Position numbers and translations under genes: made by a program. Shown here piece by piece: positions 1-6,396 of a DNA stretch of 7,609 bases. How positions within the stretch are numbered: position 1 is the stretch's first letter; every line of letters begins with the position of its first letter. The notes under the pieces were generated by a model. The model saw nothing but the letters and a program-made list of their open reading frames with translations, made no database searches and was not told the origin of the DNA. Origin of the DNA: an uncultured Bacteroidota bacterium (lineage in GTDB: Bacteria; Bacteroidota; Bacteroidia; Chitinophagales; Chitinophagaceae); assembly GCA_903906615.1 (NCBI GenBank), contig CAIVKT010000389.1:1-7609 (forward strand), read 5' to 3'.

Positions 1-1059
1 CCCGAACTGGAGGAGTATGTAAAATACCTGGAAGGTATCTGGGACCGTAACTGGCTGACCAATAACGGCCCGCTAGTGAATGACCTGGAAATGAAGCTGA
101 AAGAATATCTCGGCCTCAACCACTTGCTTTATCTCGGTAATGGCACCATAGCCCTACAGATAGCCATAAAGGCTTTAGCCCTGAAGGGAGAGATCATCAC
201 TACCCCATTCAGCTATGTGGCTACTACCAATTGCATCATCTGGGAAAATTGCAAGCCGGTGTTTGTTGACATTGATCAGCGAAGCCTGAATATAGACCCA
301 ACACTGATAGAGGCAAGCATTACAGCGCAAACCACAGGCATACTGGCTACCCATGTTTATGGCAACCCCTGCGATGTGGAAGCAATAGAAAAAATAGCTG
401 CGAAGCACAACCTGAAAGTGATCTATGATGGCGCACATGCGTTTGGCGTAAAGTATAAAGGACGAAGTATTTTTGAATACGGCGATATCAGTACCTGTAG
501 CTTTCATGCCACCAAGGTGTACCACACTATTGAGGGTGGTGCAGTGATCACTAAAAGCCCGGAGCTGTTAAAAAAAATGGCTCAATTAAGGAATTTCGGG
601 CATAACGGGCCTGAGCATTTTGACGCGCCGGGCATCAATGGCAAAAACTCGGAATTCCACGCTGCTATGGGCCTCGTTAACCTTAAACATATAGATGGGA
701 TACTGGTTTCCAGGAAGGAGCAAGCCGAAAAATACAATAAGGCGCTGGTAAATTTAAGGGTAACACGGCCGATGATATTAAAAGGCGCAGACTGGAATTA
801 TTCTTATTATCCCGTAATATTTGAAACGGAAGAACAACTGTTAAGAGCTGTTCAGGAACTGAACCAGAACTGGATATACCCCAGGCGGTATTTTTATCCA
901 AGCCTGTCGGCCCTGGATTATGTGCAGCACTACCCCACGCCGGTTAGCGATGACATTAGTAAAAGAGTGCTGAGCCTGCCGCTGTACCACACACTCAGAA
1001 CAGAAGACATAGATTTTATTGCAAGAATATTGATTCGCACACAAAATTACTCGGCATAA
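1..1059 (+). CDS. DegT/DnrJ/EryC1/StrS-family sugar aminotransferase (5' end cut by window)
   Basis: This is a PLP-dependent aminotransferase of the fold-type I DegT family, which converts nucleotide-linked keto-deoxysugars into amino sugars in the cytoplasm. The frame is open from base 1, giving 352 visible residues. In window codon numbering, WLTNNGP at 18-24 is a family N-terminal motif, NGT near codons 48-50 fits the PLP-phosphate loop, D143 in YDGAHAFG fits the pyridine-nitrogen aspartate, and K172 in SFHATK is the Schiff-base lysine. Families of this type run about 360-380 residues, so probably only some ten residues lie outside the window. The GTG at 76 falls inside the conserved N-terminus and is not the start. 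From memory it resembles VioA-like enzymes acting on dTDP-4-keto-6-deoxyglucose. The acyltransferase 18 nt downstream supports a 4-acylamino sugar product. The family is certain; the exact substrate is inferred. Confidence 0.93.
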   Translation, partial: PELEEYVKYLEGIWDRNWLTNNGPLVNDLEMKLKEYLGLNHLLYLGNGTIALQIAIKALALKGEIITTPFSYVATTNCIIWENCKPVFVDIDQRSLNIDPTLIEASITAQTTGILATHVYGNPCDVEAIEKIAAKHNLKVIYDGAHAFGVKYKGRSIFEYGDISTCSFHATKVYHTIEGGAVITKSPELLKKMAQLRNFGHNGPEHFDAPGINGKNSEFHAAMGLVNLKHIDGILVSRKEQAEKYNKALVNLRVTRPMILKGADWNYSYYPVIFETEEQLLRAVQELNQNWIYPRRYFYPSLSALDYVQHYPTPVSDDISKRVLSLPLYHTLRTEDIDFIARILIRTQNYSA

Positions 1060-1077
1060 CTAAGGCATGTAAACGAA

Positions 1078-1749
1078 ATGGAAAATGTAGTTTTATTCGG
1101 CGGTGGACTTCATGCAAATTGCTGTATAGATATACTGCTGCAGCAGGACAAGTACAATATCATCGGCATCATCGATTCCATAAACCCTGTGGGGGCTATG
1201 CTCTATGGCTACGAGGTAATTGGCAGACAGGAAGATCTGAAAGAACTTATTGAAGAATACGAGATAGACCGTGGCCTTATTTCGATAGGCGATAATTTTT
1301 CGCGTCAGTATGTGCGCGATTTCATTTTATCTGTTGTTCCAGACTTTAGGTTTGTGAATGCGATACATCCCAGCGTGGTCATAGGCCGTAATGTGGCTTT
1401 GGGCACAGGTATAGTAATGATGGCAGGCGTGATCGTGAATACGGAAAGTGTAATAGAAGATTTTTGCCAGCTTAGTACCGGCGCGCAATTGGAGCATAAT
1501 GGCTTTATGGGCGAGTTCTCCCATCTTTCGGCGGGCTCAATAACAGGCGGTAAAGTATCTATTGGCAGGCTTTCTACGATCACACTTGGAGTTACTATAC
1601 TGGACCGTGTAACTATAGGAAGTAATACTGTTGTAGGCTCCGGCTCACTGGTAGTGAAAGACCTGCCGGATAATGTGCTTGCGTATGGCACCCCTGCAAA
1701 GATCATCAGGGAGCGGGCGCATGGCGAGAAATTCCTTAAATCACTCTAA
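1078..1749 (+). CDS. PglD/NeuD/VioB-type sugar O/N-acyltransferase (left-handed beta helix)
   Basis: The 223-residue protein is the usual length for the PglD/NeuD family, which transfers an acetyl group from acetyl-CoA to the amino group of a nucleotide sugar. Residues 1-85 form the N-terminal Rossmann-like PglD_N domain, with VVLFGGGLHANCCIDIL at 4-20 as the nucleotide-sugar-binding strand and glycine loop. Residues 95-215 carry the imperfect hexapeptide repeats of a left-handed beta helix and end in the typical YGTPAKIIRE. H140 in LEHNG fits the catalytic histidine and H149, nine residues on, fits the second conserved active-site histidine of PglD. The ATG follows the aminotransferase stop closely, without a good ribosome site (TAAGG lies 12 nt upstream), so the two are probably cotranscribed. 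Likely partner step: acylation of the 4-amino sugar made by the preceding enzyme. Acetyl is the usual donor, but other acyl groups cannot be excluded. Confidence 0.9.
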   Translation: MENVVLFGGGLHANCCIDILLQQDKYNIIGIIDSINPVGAMLYGYEVIGRQEDLKELIEEYEIDRGLISIGDNFSRQYVRDFILSVVPDFRFVNAIHPSVVIGRNVALGTGIVMMAGVIVNTESVIEDFCQLSTGAQLEHNGFMGEFSHLSAGSITGGKVSIGRLSTITLGVTILDRVTIGSNTVVGSGSLVVKDLPDNVLAYGTPAKIIRERAHGEKFLKSL

Positions 1750-1767
1750 TTTACTGTTCAAATATTT

Positions 1768-1773
1768 AAGGAG
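1768..1773 (+). promoter_or_regulatory. Ribosome binding site of the GT2 gene
   Basis: AAGGAG ends 4 nt before the ATG at 1778. It is one of only two clear Shine-Dalgarno matches in the window and decides the GT2 start against the longer in-frame ATG at 1673. Confidence 0.7.
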
Positions 1774-1777
1774 AAGT

Positions 1778-2728
1778 ATGGCCACAAGCATCGATAAACA
1801 GGTAAGTGTTTTTATCATTACCTACAACCATGAAAAATTCATTGGCCAGTGTATCGATAGCATTGTGTCGCAGCAAACGGATTTCGATTTTGAGCTGGTG
1901 ATCGGTGAGGATAAAAGCAAAGACAATACACGAGCCATCTGCGAAGCCTATGCCACGAAGTATCCATCTATCATCAGGCTACTGCCATCAGAGCTCAACT
2001 ATGGGATCATAGGCAACCTGGACCGTACCCTGCAAGCCTGTCATTGTACATACATAGCTTCCTGCGAGGGCGATGATTACTGGACAGACCCGAAGAAATT
2101 GCAAAAACAATTTGACCTTTTAGAATCGAATCCTGATCTTTCACTTTGCTTCTCCGATGCCGAAACGACTGATGAGGCTGGCAATAAACAGGAAAGTATT
2201 TTCCCCATCCCTGGTAAAGAAGTGATCACGATCAGGGACATTATACTTGCCGAGCGGTGCTTTATCCCTACGGCCACTATGTTCTTCCGCAATATACTGC
2301 CAAAGCCGCTACCCGACTTTTCGCGTAAGATTGTGAGCGGAGATATTATGATGCACCTGCTGCTTACCGCAAAAGGTAACGCCAAAGCAATACCCGGCAA
2401 TACGGCCATATACAGGTGGCATTATGGGGGCATCACTAAAACAGAGCAGCATAAGAAAGAAGGGGATCAGCAGGAGTTTAAACTGTACGAATATGCCAAT
2501 GAATATCTCGACTATAAGTATGATGAAACATTCAGGGAGCGGCTGCTGAAAATGTCTAAAGTGAAATTGATACATGGTTCCAGGGATCTGAAAGGGATAG
2601 CAAAACTGAGGCATGTAATGAACAGCGCACCCAACTATTTTAAATACTCCAAAGGCATCAATATAAAAGAGGTGTTGTACTATTCTGCATTATTGTTCTT
2701 CCCATCGGTACTAAAAATGAAGAAGTAA
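1778..2728 (+). CDS. Family 2 glycosyltransferase (GT-A fold)
   Basis: This 316-residue family 2 glycosyltransferase moves a sugar from a nucleotide donor to a glycan or lipid-linked acceptor on the cytoplasmic face of the membrane. The GT-A core begins at once: VSVFIITYNHEKFIGQCIDS (9-28), then the ED pair at 44-45 in VIGEDKSKDN, and the metal-binding DXD-equivalent EGDD at 97-100 in CEGDDYWTDP. No long membrane segment is present; a short hydrophobic stretch near the C-terminus (YYSALLFF) may touch the membrane. The ATG at 1778 is chosen because AAGGAG lies 4 nt before it and the GT2 core starts 8 residues in. An in-frame ATG at 1673 would add 35 unrelated residues overlapping the acyltransferase gene. 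The gene follows that acyltransferase by 28 nt and fits a polysaccharide operon. Donor and acceptor cannot be read from the sequence. Confidence 0.92.
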   Translation: MATSIDKQVSVFIITYNHEKFIGQCIDSIVSQQTDFDFELVIGEDKSKDNTRAICEAYATKYPSIIRLLPSELNYGIIGNLDRTLQACHCTYIASCEGDDYWTDPKKLQKQFDLLESNPDLSLCFSDAETTDEAGNKQESIFPIPGKEVITIRDIILAERCFIPTATMFFRNILPKPLPDFSRKIVSGDIMMHLLLTAKGNAKAIPGNTAIYRWHYGGITKTEQHKKEGDQQEFKLYEYANEYLDYKYDETFRERLLKMSKVKLIHGSRDLKGIAKLRHVMNSAPNYFKYSKGINIKEVLYYSALLFFPSVLKMKK

Positions 2729-2735
2729 GGCTGCT

Positions 2736-3977
2736 TTACAGAGTCAATACACTTTCTAATTTCCTATAGAGCTTTGCTGCATTGTATTGGAAGTTGCCCC
2801 ACTCATTCACGATGAAATGCCTCGCATTATCTCCGAGGTGTTTTCTTTTGCCTTCATCATTGAGTAACTCCAGAAGGGCATTAGTAAGTGCAGGCACGTC
2901 TTTAGGCGGAACAAGTATCCCTGTTATCCCACTTTCCCTTATCACCTCAGGGTGGCCGCATACATTAGTGGTGATCACCGGCAGGCCTGACGACATGGAC
3001 TCCATCACTACATTGGCCATGCCCTCCCAGTGCGAGGGCAAGCAGAAGATATCGGCCACATTAAAGAGCTTATTTAATGCGGCAGGCATTATTTCGCCAA
3101 GGTCCATGAAATGGTCTGCCAGCCCGCGCTTTGCAGCTTCTTCTTTCAGGTTGAACTCTGATGCGCCGGCATGAATAGCCACCTGCATAAAATTGCTGTT
3201 CGTTTTTTTTACCTCTGCTATCGCATCCAGCAGGTCGAGCCAGCCCTTTCTTTTGATGGCTGATGCAACCGTAAGGATAATTAGTTTATCCGTGGGTATG
3301 GTGTATTGCTGTTTTGTTTGTGCAATTTCCTGTGGCGTGCCGGGCTTAAAAAAATCATGCTCTACACCCATGAAGATAACATCGTAGGGCAGGTGCGTAC
3401 CCAGTAGTTGATCAGATTCTTTACCCAAATAATCGGCCACAACAAACCGTGCATCTGCTTCTGTCCAGGTCTTTTTGACGATGTCGAAATTTACCTGCTT
3501 TTCTTTGGGATAGATAAGCACATCATCACCAATAGCCAGCACGCCCGATCTTACACCCAACATGTGCGCAGCCTCCTGCACCATAGCAGCATCGGGCAAC
3601 CACTGCGAATAGAAAATATCTTTTGTGGGGTCTAACTGTATTTTGTGATCCCTGAAAAATGCTACAATAGCAGACACATACCGTTGCTGATACGTTTTCT
3701 TCATCAGCCTGTTTGGCCGCATATTGGCTACGCGGGGGTGATATACTGTGATGCCATCATAATCGCGCTGCACGGGATAAGCCATAGCCGCTTGCTTCTT
3801 CCAGTCGGGATGTAGTGCCGAGAATGGAAATGGCGGGTGCCACGGCACCGGTATGACCACCTTCAACTCGGCACCGCTCTCTATAAGCCCCTTGTATTGC
3901 CGGTGCGCGAATATGCCGGCCCAGGTCATACCTGGCCGGTCGTAAGGATACATGGAAGGGAAAGCCCAGACGCGCAT
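2736..3977 (-). CDS. Family 4 glycosyltransferase (GT-B fold)
   Basis: The 413-residue protein is a GT-B retaining glycosyltransferase of family GT4. Residues 1-205 are the acceptor-side Rossmann domain, starting with the usual strand MRVWAFPSMYP and a PG-x-FxxRQ-like segment (PGMTWAGIFAHRQ). Residues 228-395 form the donor-binding Glycos_transf_1 domain: ILTVASAIKRKG (234-245) with the phosphate-binding basic residues, FCLPSHWEGMANVVMESMSS (311-330) containing the EX7E pair E318/E326, then GLPVITTNVCGHPEVI and GILVPP. There is no signal peptide, so it should act in the cytoplasm or at the inner membrane. The start is supported by the family N-terminus, although no ribosome site is visible. 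It faces the GT2 gene tail to tail, with 7 nt between the stops, and its start lies just behind the tonB terminator. It probably belongs functionally to the neighbouring polysaccharide genes. Its substrate is unknown. Confidence 0.92.
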   Translation of the reverse strand: MRVWAFPSMYPYDRPGMTWAGIFAHRQYKGLIESGAELKVVIPVPWHPPFPFSALHPDWKKQAAMAYPVQRDYDGITVYHPRVANMRPNRLMKKTYQQRYVSAIVAFFRDHKIQLDPTKDIFYSQWLPDAAMVQEAAHMLGVRSGVLAIGDDVLIYPKEKQVNFDIVKKTWTEADARFVVADYLGKESDQLLGTHLPYDVIFMGVEHDFFKPGTPQEIAQTKQQYTIPTDKLIILTVASAIKRKGWLDLLDAIAEVKKTNSNFMQVAIHAGASEFNLKEEAAKRGLADHFMDLGEIMPAALNKLFNVADIFCLPSHWEGMANVVMESMSSGLPVITTNVCGHPEVIRESGITGILVPPKDVPALTNALLELLNDEGKRKHLGDNARHFIVNEWGNFQYNAAKLYRKLESVLTL

Positions 3978-3987
3978 ACGGAAAGAT

Positions 3988-4021
3988 AAAAAAATAAAAG
4001 GCTATCCACGGGATAGCCTTT
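3988..4021 (-). terminator. Intrinsic terminator after tonB
   Basis: A perfect 11-bp stem (4011-4021 with 3997-4007) closes on a 3-nt loop and is followed on the minus strand by a T-rich run, TATTTTTTT, at 3996-3988. It begins 21 nt after the tonB stop and should end the exb-tonB transcript. The T-run ends 10 nt before the ATG of the downstream GT4 gene, which is unusually close. Confidence 0.85.
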
Positions 4022-4042
4022 AAAATTATTGAAACAAATTGA

Positions 4043-4828
4043 TTACTCGAGTTTGAAAGAGATCGGCTGAGTGAAATAAACCTTCACCGCCTTACCATTC
4101 TGCTTGCCGGGCTTCCATTTAGGCATAGCCATTACCACGCGCTTGGCTTCTTCATCGCAACCGGAGCCAATGCCACGCACTACCTGCACATCAGAGATAG
4201 AACCATCTTCATTTACCACAAATTTCACGATCACACGGCCTTCAATGTTGGCTTCGCGGGCTGCATCAGGGTAATGAATGTTTTTAGAAAGATAAGCAGT
4301 AAGATCGTAGCCGGATACCGGTGGCTGCTCCACATAGCTGAAAATTGCCGGGGCTGCCGGGGCTGCTACCACACCTGTACCTGTGGAAGGGGCGACAATA
4401 CCCGGATCTATACCGTTAGGGTCGCCTTTTTCGTCCTTAGGGCCAGAAGCTGTGATCTCCTTCTGCGGAGGCGGCACTTCTTCTTCCTTCACTTCTTCAT
4501 CCTTCTTGATGACCGGCGGGGTAAATTTCACCGTTGGCTTTACAGGAGGAGGTGGTGGCGGTGGCGGAGGTAATTTCTTCGGATCCACAGGTGGCAGTTC
4601 TGCAAGTACTACTTCTTTTTTCACAGCCGTTACTTTTTTCTCAACACGAACATTCATGTTAATTATAGCGTAAGCAGCCGTTGCTAACCCTATACCCAAA
4701 AGCACCAAAAGCGAGCGCATTACACGTTTGTAGTAGTTTTTGCGCAATTCGTAGCCACCGTAAGCTTTATTGCGTCCCTCGAAAATTATATCGAGATAGT
4801 CACTGCTCAGTATTTTATTAATATCCAT
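4043..4828 (-). CDS. tonB: TonB family energy transducer
   Basis: This 261-residue TonB couples the ExbB/ExbD inner-membrane motor to outer-membrane TonB-dependent receptors. Residues 1-37 are a cytoplasmic stretch with the Bacteroidota motif FEGRNKAYGGYELR (16-29). One membrane anchor spans about 38-57. The periplasmic spacer (about 75-125) is rich in Pro, Lys and Glu and includes nine consecutive prolines at 87-95, as expected for a chain crossing the periplasm. Residues 175-260 are the TonB C-terminal domain, with YPDAAREANIEGRVIVKF, DGSISDVQVV and the WKPG turn at 228-231. It is last in the cluster, 99 nt after the second exbD, with AAAGGA 6 nt before its ATG, and is followed by a strong terminator. 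Which receptors it serves cannot be told, because no TonB-dependent receptor lies in the window. Confidence 0.96.
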   Translation of the reverse strand: MDINKILSSDYLDIIFEGRNKAYGGYELRKNYYKRVMRSLLVLLGIGLATAAYAIINMNVRVEKKVTAVKKEVVLAELPPVDPKKLPPPPPPPPPVKPTVKFTPPVIKKDEEVKEEEVPPPQKEITASGPKDEKGDPNGIDPGIVAPSTGTGVVAAPAAPAIFSYVEQPPVSGYDLTAYLSKNIHYPDAAREANIEGRVIVKFVVNEDGSISDVQVVRGIGSGCDEEAKRVVMAMPKWKPGKQNGKAVKVYFTQPISFKLE

Positions 4829-4834
4829 TTTTAG

Positions 4835-4840
4835 TCCTTT
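4835..4840 (-). promoter_or_regulatory. Ribosome binding site of tonB
   Basis: AAAGGA on the minus strand lies 6 nt before the tonB ATG. The other genes of this cluster have AT-rich leaders without such a match, so tonB may be translated by a more conventional route than its neighbours. Confidence 0.6.
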
Positions 4841-4883
4841 TTTAGTCTAAAGCTATGGTTTCAGATCGTTACCTGGCTTTATA

Positions 4884-4911
4884 CTGTAGAGCAATTAGTT
4901 ACAAACTACAG
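4884..4911. repeat. Short inverted repeat in the exbD-tonB gap
   Basis: CTGTAG (4884-4889) and CTACAG (4906-4911) are perfect 6-bp inverted arms separated by 16 nt. No T-run follows on the minus strand, so it is not a terminator. It may be a weak mRNA hairpin between exbD and tonB, or chance. Confidence 0.3.
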
Positions 4912-4927
4912 AAACAATAACAAGCGG

Positions 4928-5515
4928 TTATTTTACACCGTTTGCCACCTCAGTTTCTTTAATAAAGTTTTGATCAACATCAGTAATATCAATGATAGCG
5001 TATACTTTGATGTCATTAATATTCATTTCGTCGAGCATATTCACCATATCACCATAACTGCTGGTGGTGTCAGGTTTTATGAGTACGGTCATTTCGTCTT
5101 TCGCGGTCAGTGTGCCGGCGCGCTTCATGTCATCTACCATTTTTTTCTTGGCTATGATCTCATCGCGTATACCATTTTTAGCGGCAAAAGTTGTTGCTTT
5201 AAGATCAGGTGGCTTTGTCGGGTCGCTGGCCATGCCTTCGTAATAATAAACACGGTGATTTTTGCTCAGCAATACGGTGAGCGCCACACTCTCTTTTATC
5301 TTATTAGGCTCCACTTTGTCATTAGGGTCCTTATAAGGCATGTTGATCTCCATTGTTTTTGGTTTGGCCAGCGTTGTTGTATACATGAAGAATGTGATCA
5401 ACAGGAAGCCAAGATCCACCATGGGGGTAAGATCGATACGTGTACTTAATTTTTTACCTTTTTTGACGCCGGGGCCTTTTTTATGCCCCCCGCCCGAGGT
5501 ATCCATTTCTGCCAT
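4928..5515 (-). CDS. exbD: ExbD/TolR family biopolymer transport protein (second copy)
   Basis: This 195-residue ExbD-type protein is a proton-channel subunit of the TonB motor. A basic cytoplasmic tail (1-26, Gly/Lys-rich) leads into a single membrane helix at about 29-49, RIDLTPMVDLGFLLITFFM. D34 matches the protonatable aspartate essential in ExbD/TolR, with the canonical TP before it. The periplasmic domain follows and ends in the conserved VLIKPDTTSSYGDMVNMLDE (144-163) strand and helix. At 195 residues it is longer than the 141 of E. coli ExbD, largely through a Lys-rich stretch at about 95-135. It begins 42 nt after the first exbD and precedes tonB by 99 nt. No clear ribosome site is visible. 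It probably pairs with the first ExbD or forms its own dimer inside the ExbB ring; the sequence does not decide this. Confidence 0.94.
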   Translation of the reverse strand: MAEMDTSGGGHKKGPGVKKGKKLSTRIDLTPMVDLGFLLITFFMYTTTLAKPKTMEINMPYKDPNDKVEPNKIKESVALTVLLSKNHRVYYYEGMASDPTKPPDLKATTFAAKNGIRDEIIAKKKMVDDMKRAGTLTAKDEMTVLIKPDTTSSYGDMVNMLDEMNINDIKVYAIIDITDVDQNFIKETEVANGVK

Positions 5516-5557
5516 AACAATCTATTTTTTATACTATACTAAAATATCTGGTACTCA

Positions 5558-6223
5558 TTATTTCTTTGCATCAGACTTGTGCGCGTCATCATAAGCGGCT
5601 GTACCCACAGGTATTCCCTTCAGGTCCGTGATCAGGTTAAACTTGAATATTTTATACCCTTCCAGTGTTTTGATGATCTTCTGCACGCTTGGGTAAGATG
5701 CCGCGCCATCGGCCTTGATACAAATACGTATCTTACCATTGGTGGTTCTGGCCGCCTTTATCCATTCAGCTAATTCATTGTTTGGGGCTAATACTGCTGT
5801 GTCAGCCGGTATGCCGGGTGCATTCACCTCATCCACTTTTTGCTGGTCAGGAGTTGCATCGAGGTATGCTTTCAGCGCACTAAATGGTATACCTTCAGAT
5901 GCATCTGCGACAAAAGTGTTCATTTCTTCTTTTGTCAGTTTCAGGTCTTTATCGGAATTGACCATTTCTATCACTGACTGGCGTGTAGGCCGGTCATCCA
6001 TAGCCACATATATCCTTCCTTTTGCATCTACAGTAAGTAGCAAAACGATATCACCGTGCGGCACAGTTATATCAGAGATAGATTTAGGAGTAGATACAAC
6101 CACCGGCTCAGGTGGCTTGAACTTGGTTGCCAGCATGAAAAACGTGAGCAGCAAAAACGCCACATCACACATCGCCGTCATGTCGATATGAGTACTTTTT
6201 CGTGGTAAACTTGCGTGAGGCAT
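5558..6223 (-). CDS. exbD: ExbD/TolR family biopolymer transport protein (first copy, long periplasmic domain)
   Basis: This 221-residue ExbD paralogue has a very short cytoplasmic tail and a membrane helix at about 14-34, IDMTAMCDVAFLLLTFFM, with D20 at the essential proton-carrying position. The usual TP motif is TA here (A17). The periplasmic part has the expected strands (IVLLLTVDAKGRIYVAM, 59-75) and the C-terminal IKADGAASYPSVQKIIKTLE (169-188). Between them lies an extra stretch of about 70 residues (roughly 78-147), which makes the protein much longer than E. coli ExbD (141). It starts 173 nt after exbB, behind a terminator-like hairpin, and directly behind a tandem AT-rich repeat. 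It shares the helix pattern with the downstream ExbD but differs widely in the periplasm, so the two are old paralogues rather than a recent duplication. The family is certain; a separate role from the second copy is inferred. Confidence 0.94.
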   Translation of the reverse strand: MPHASLPRKSTHIDMTAMCDVAFLLLTFFMLATKFKPPEPVVVSTPKSISDITVPHGDIVLLLTVDAKGRIYVAMDDRPTRQSVIEMVNSDKDLKLTKEEMNTFVADASEGIPFSALKAYLDATPDQQKVDEVNAPGIPADTAVLAPNNELAEWIKAARTTNGKIRICIKADGAASYPSVQKIIKTLEGYKIFKFNLITDLKGIPVGTAAYDDAHKSDAKK

Positions 6224-6228
6224 CTTGT

Positions 6229-6256
6229 AAAGTAAAAAATTAAAAGTAAAAAATTA
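6229..6256. repeat. Two tandem 14-bp AT-rich repeats before exbD
   Basis: AAAGTAAAAAATTA occurs twice without a mismatch, at 6229-6242 and 6243-6256. It ends 5 nt before the exbD ATG when read on the minus strand, so it makes up most of the ribosome-loading region as a U-rich, unstructured leader. No Shine-Dalgarno sequence is present here. Confidence 0.8.
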
Positions 6257-6272
6257 AAGCACACACTAATTA

Positions 6273-6291
6273 ATAATAGTATATCTATTAT
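6273..6291. repeat. AT-rich dyad in the exbB-exbD gap
   Basis: ATAATAG (6273-6279) and CTATTAT (6285-6291) are perfect 7-bp inverted arms around a 5-nt centre. On the minus strand the region also contains TATAAT. I see no matching upstream element at a normal distance, so I do not call it a promoter. It may be a protein site or chance in AT-rich DNA. Confidence 0.35.
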
Positions 6292-6344
6292 AGAGACGCA
6301 TTTTTCAGTAGATTCCACAAACGCGTGTTACATATTTTTTATTC

Positions 6345-6377
6345 AGATAAAAACCCGGTATTGCCGGGTCCTTATCT
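6345..6377 (-). terminator. Terminator-like hairpin between exbB and exbD
   Basis: The inner stem ACCCGG/CCGGGT (6353-6358 with 6364-6369) has a 5-nt loop. An outer stem AGATAA/TTATCT (6345-6350 with 6372-6377) is set off by a symmetric 2-nt internal loop. Read on the minus strand, the GC stem is followed by five T (6353-6349), the first being the last stem base, so it has intrinsic-terminator form. It begins 19 nt after the exbB stop. The short T-run suggests partial termination, which would favour exbB over the distal genes. Confidence 0.65.
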
Positions 6378-6396
6378 AAGTAAAACGATACACTTA

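Noticed and set aside
76..1059. GTG at 76 as the start of the aminotransferase
   Set aside because: The frame is open back to base 1 and the upstream codons encode the family motif WLTNNGP, so the real start is outside the window.
1305..1706. 133-codon minus-strand frame opposite the acyltransferase
   Set aside because: It is the antisense of the hexapeptide repeats, with no recognisable domain; the plus-strand protein is full length and convincing.
1673..1777. N-terminal extension of the GT2 gene from the ATG at 1673
   Set aside because: The added 35 residues do not resemble a GT2 start and overlap the acyltransferase gene; the ATG at 1778 has a ribosome site and begins the GT2 core.
4274..4673. 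Plus-strand frames rich in Gly or Arg/Trp opposite tonB
   Set aside because: Their composition is the complement of the proline-rich TonB spacer, so they are shadows.
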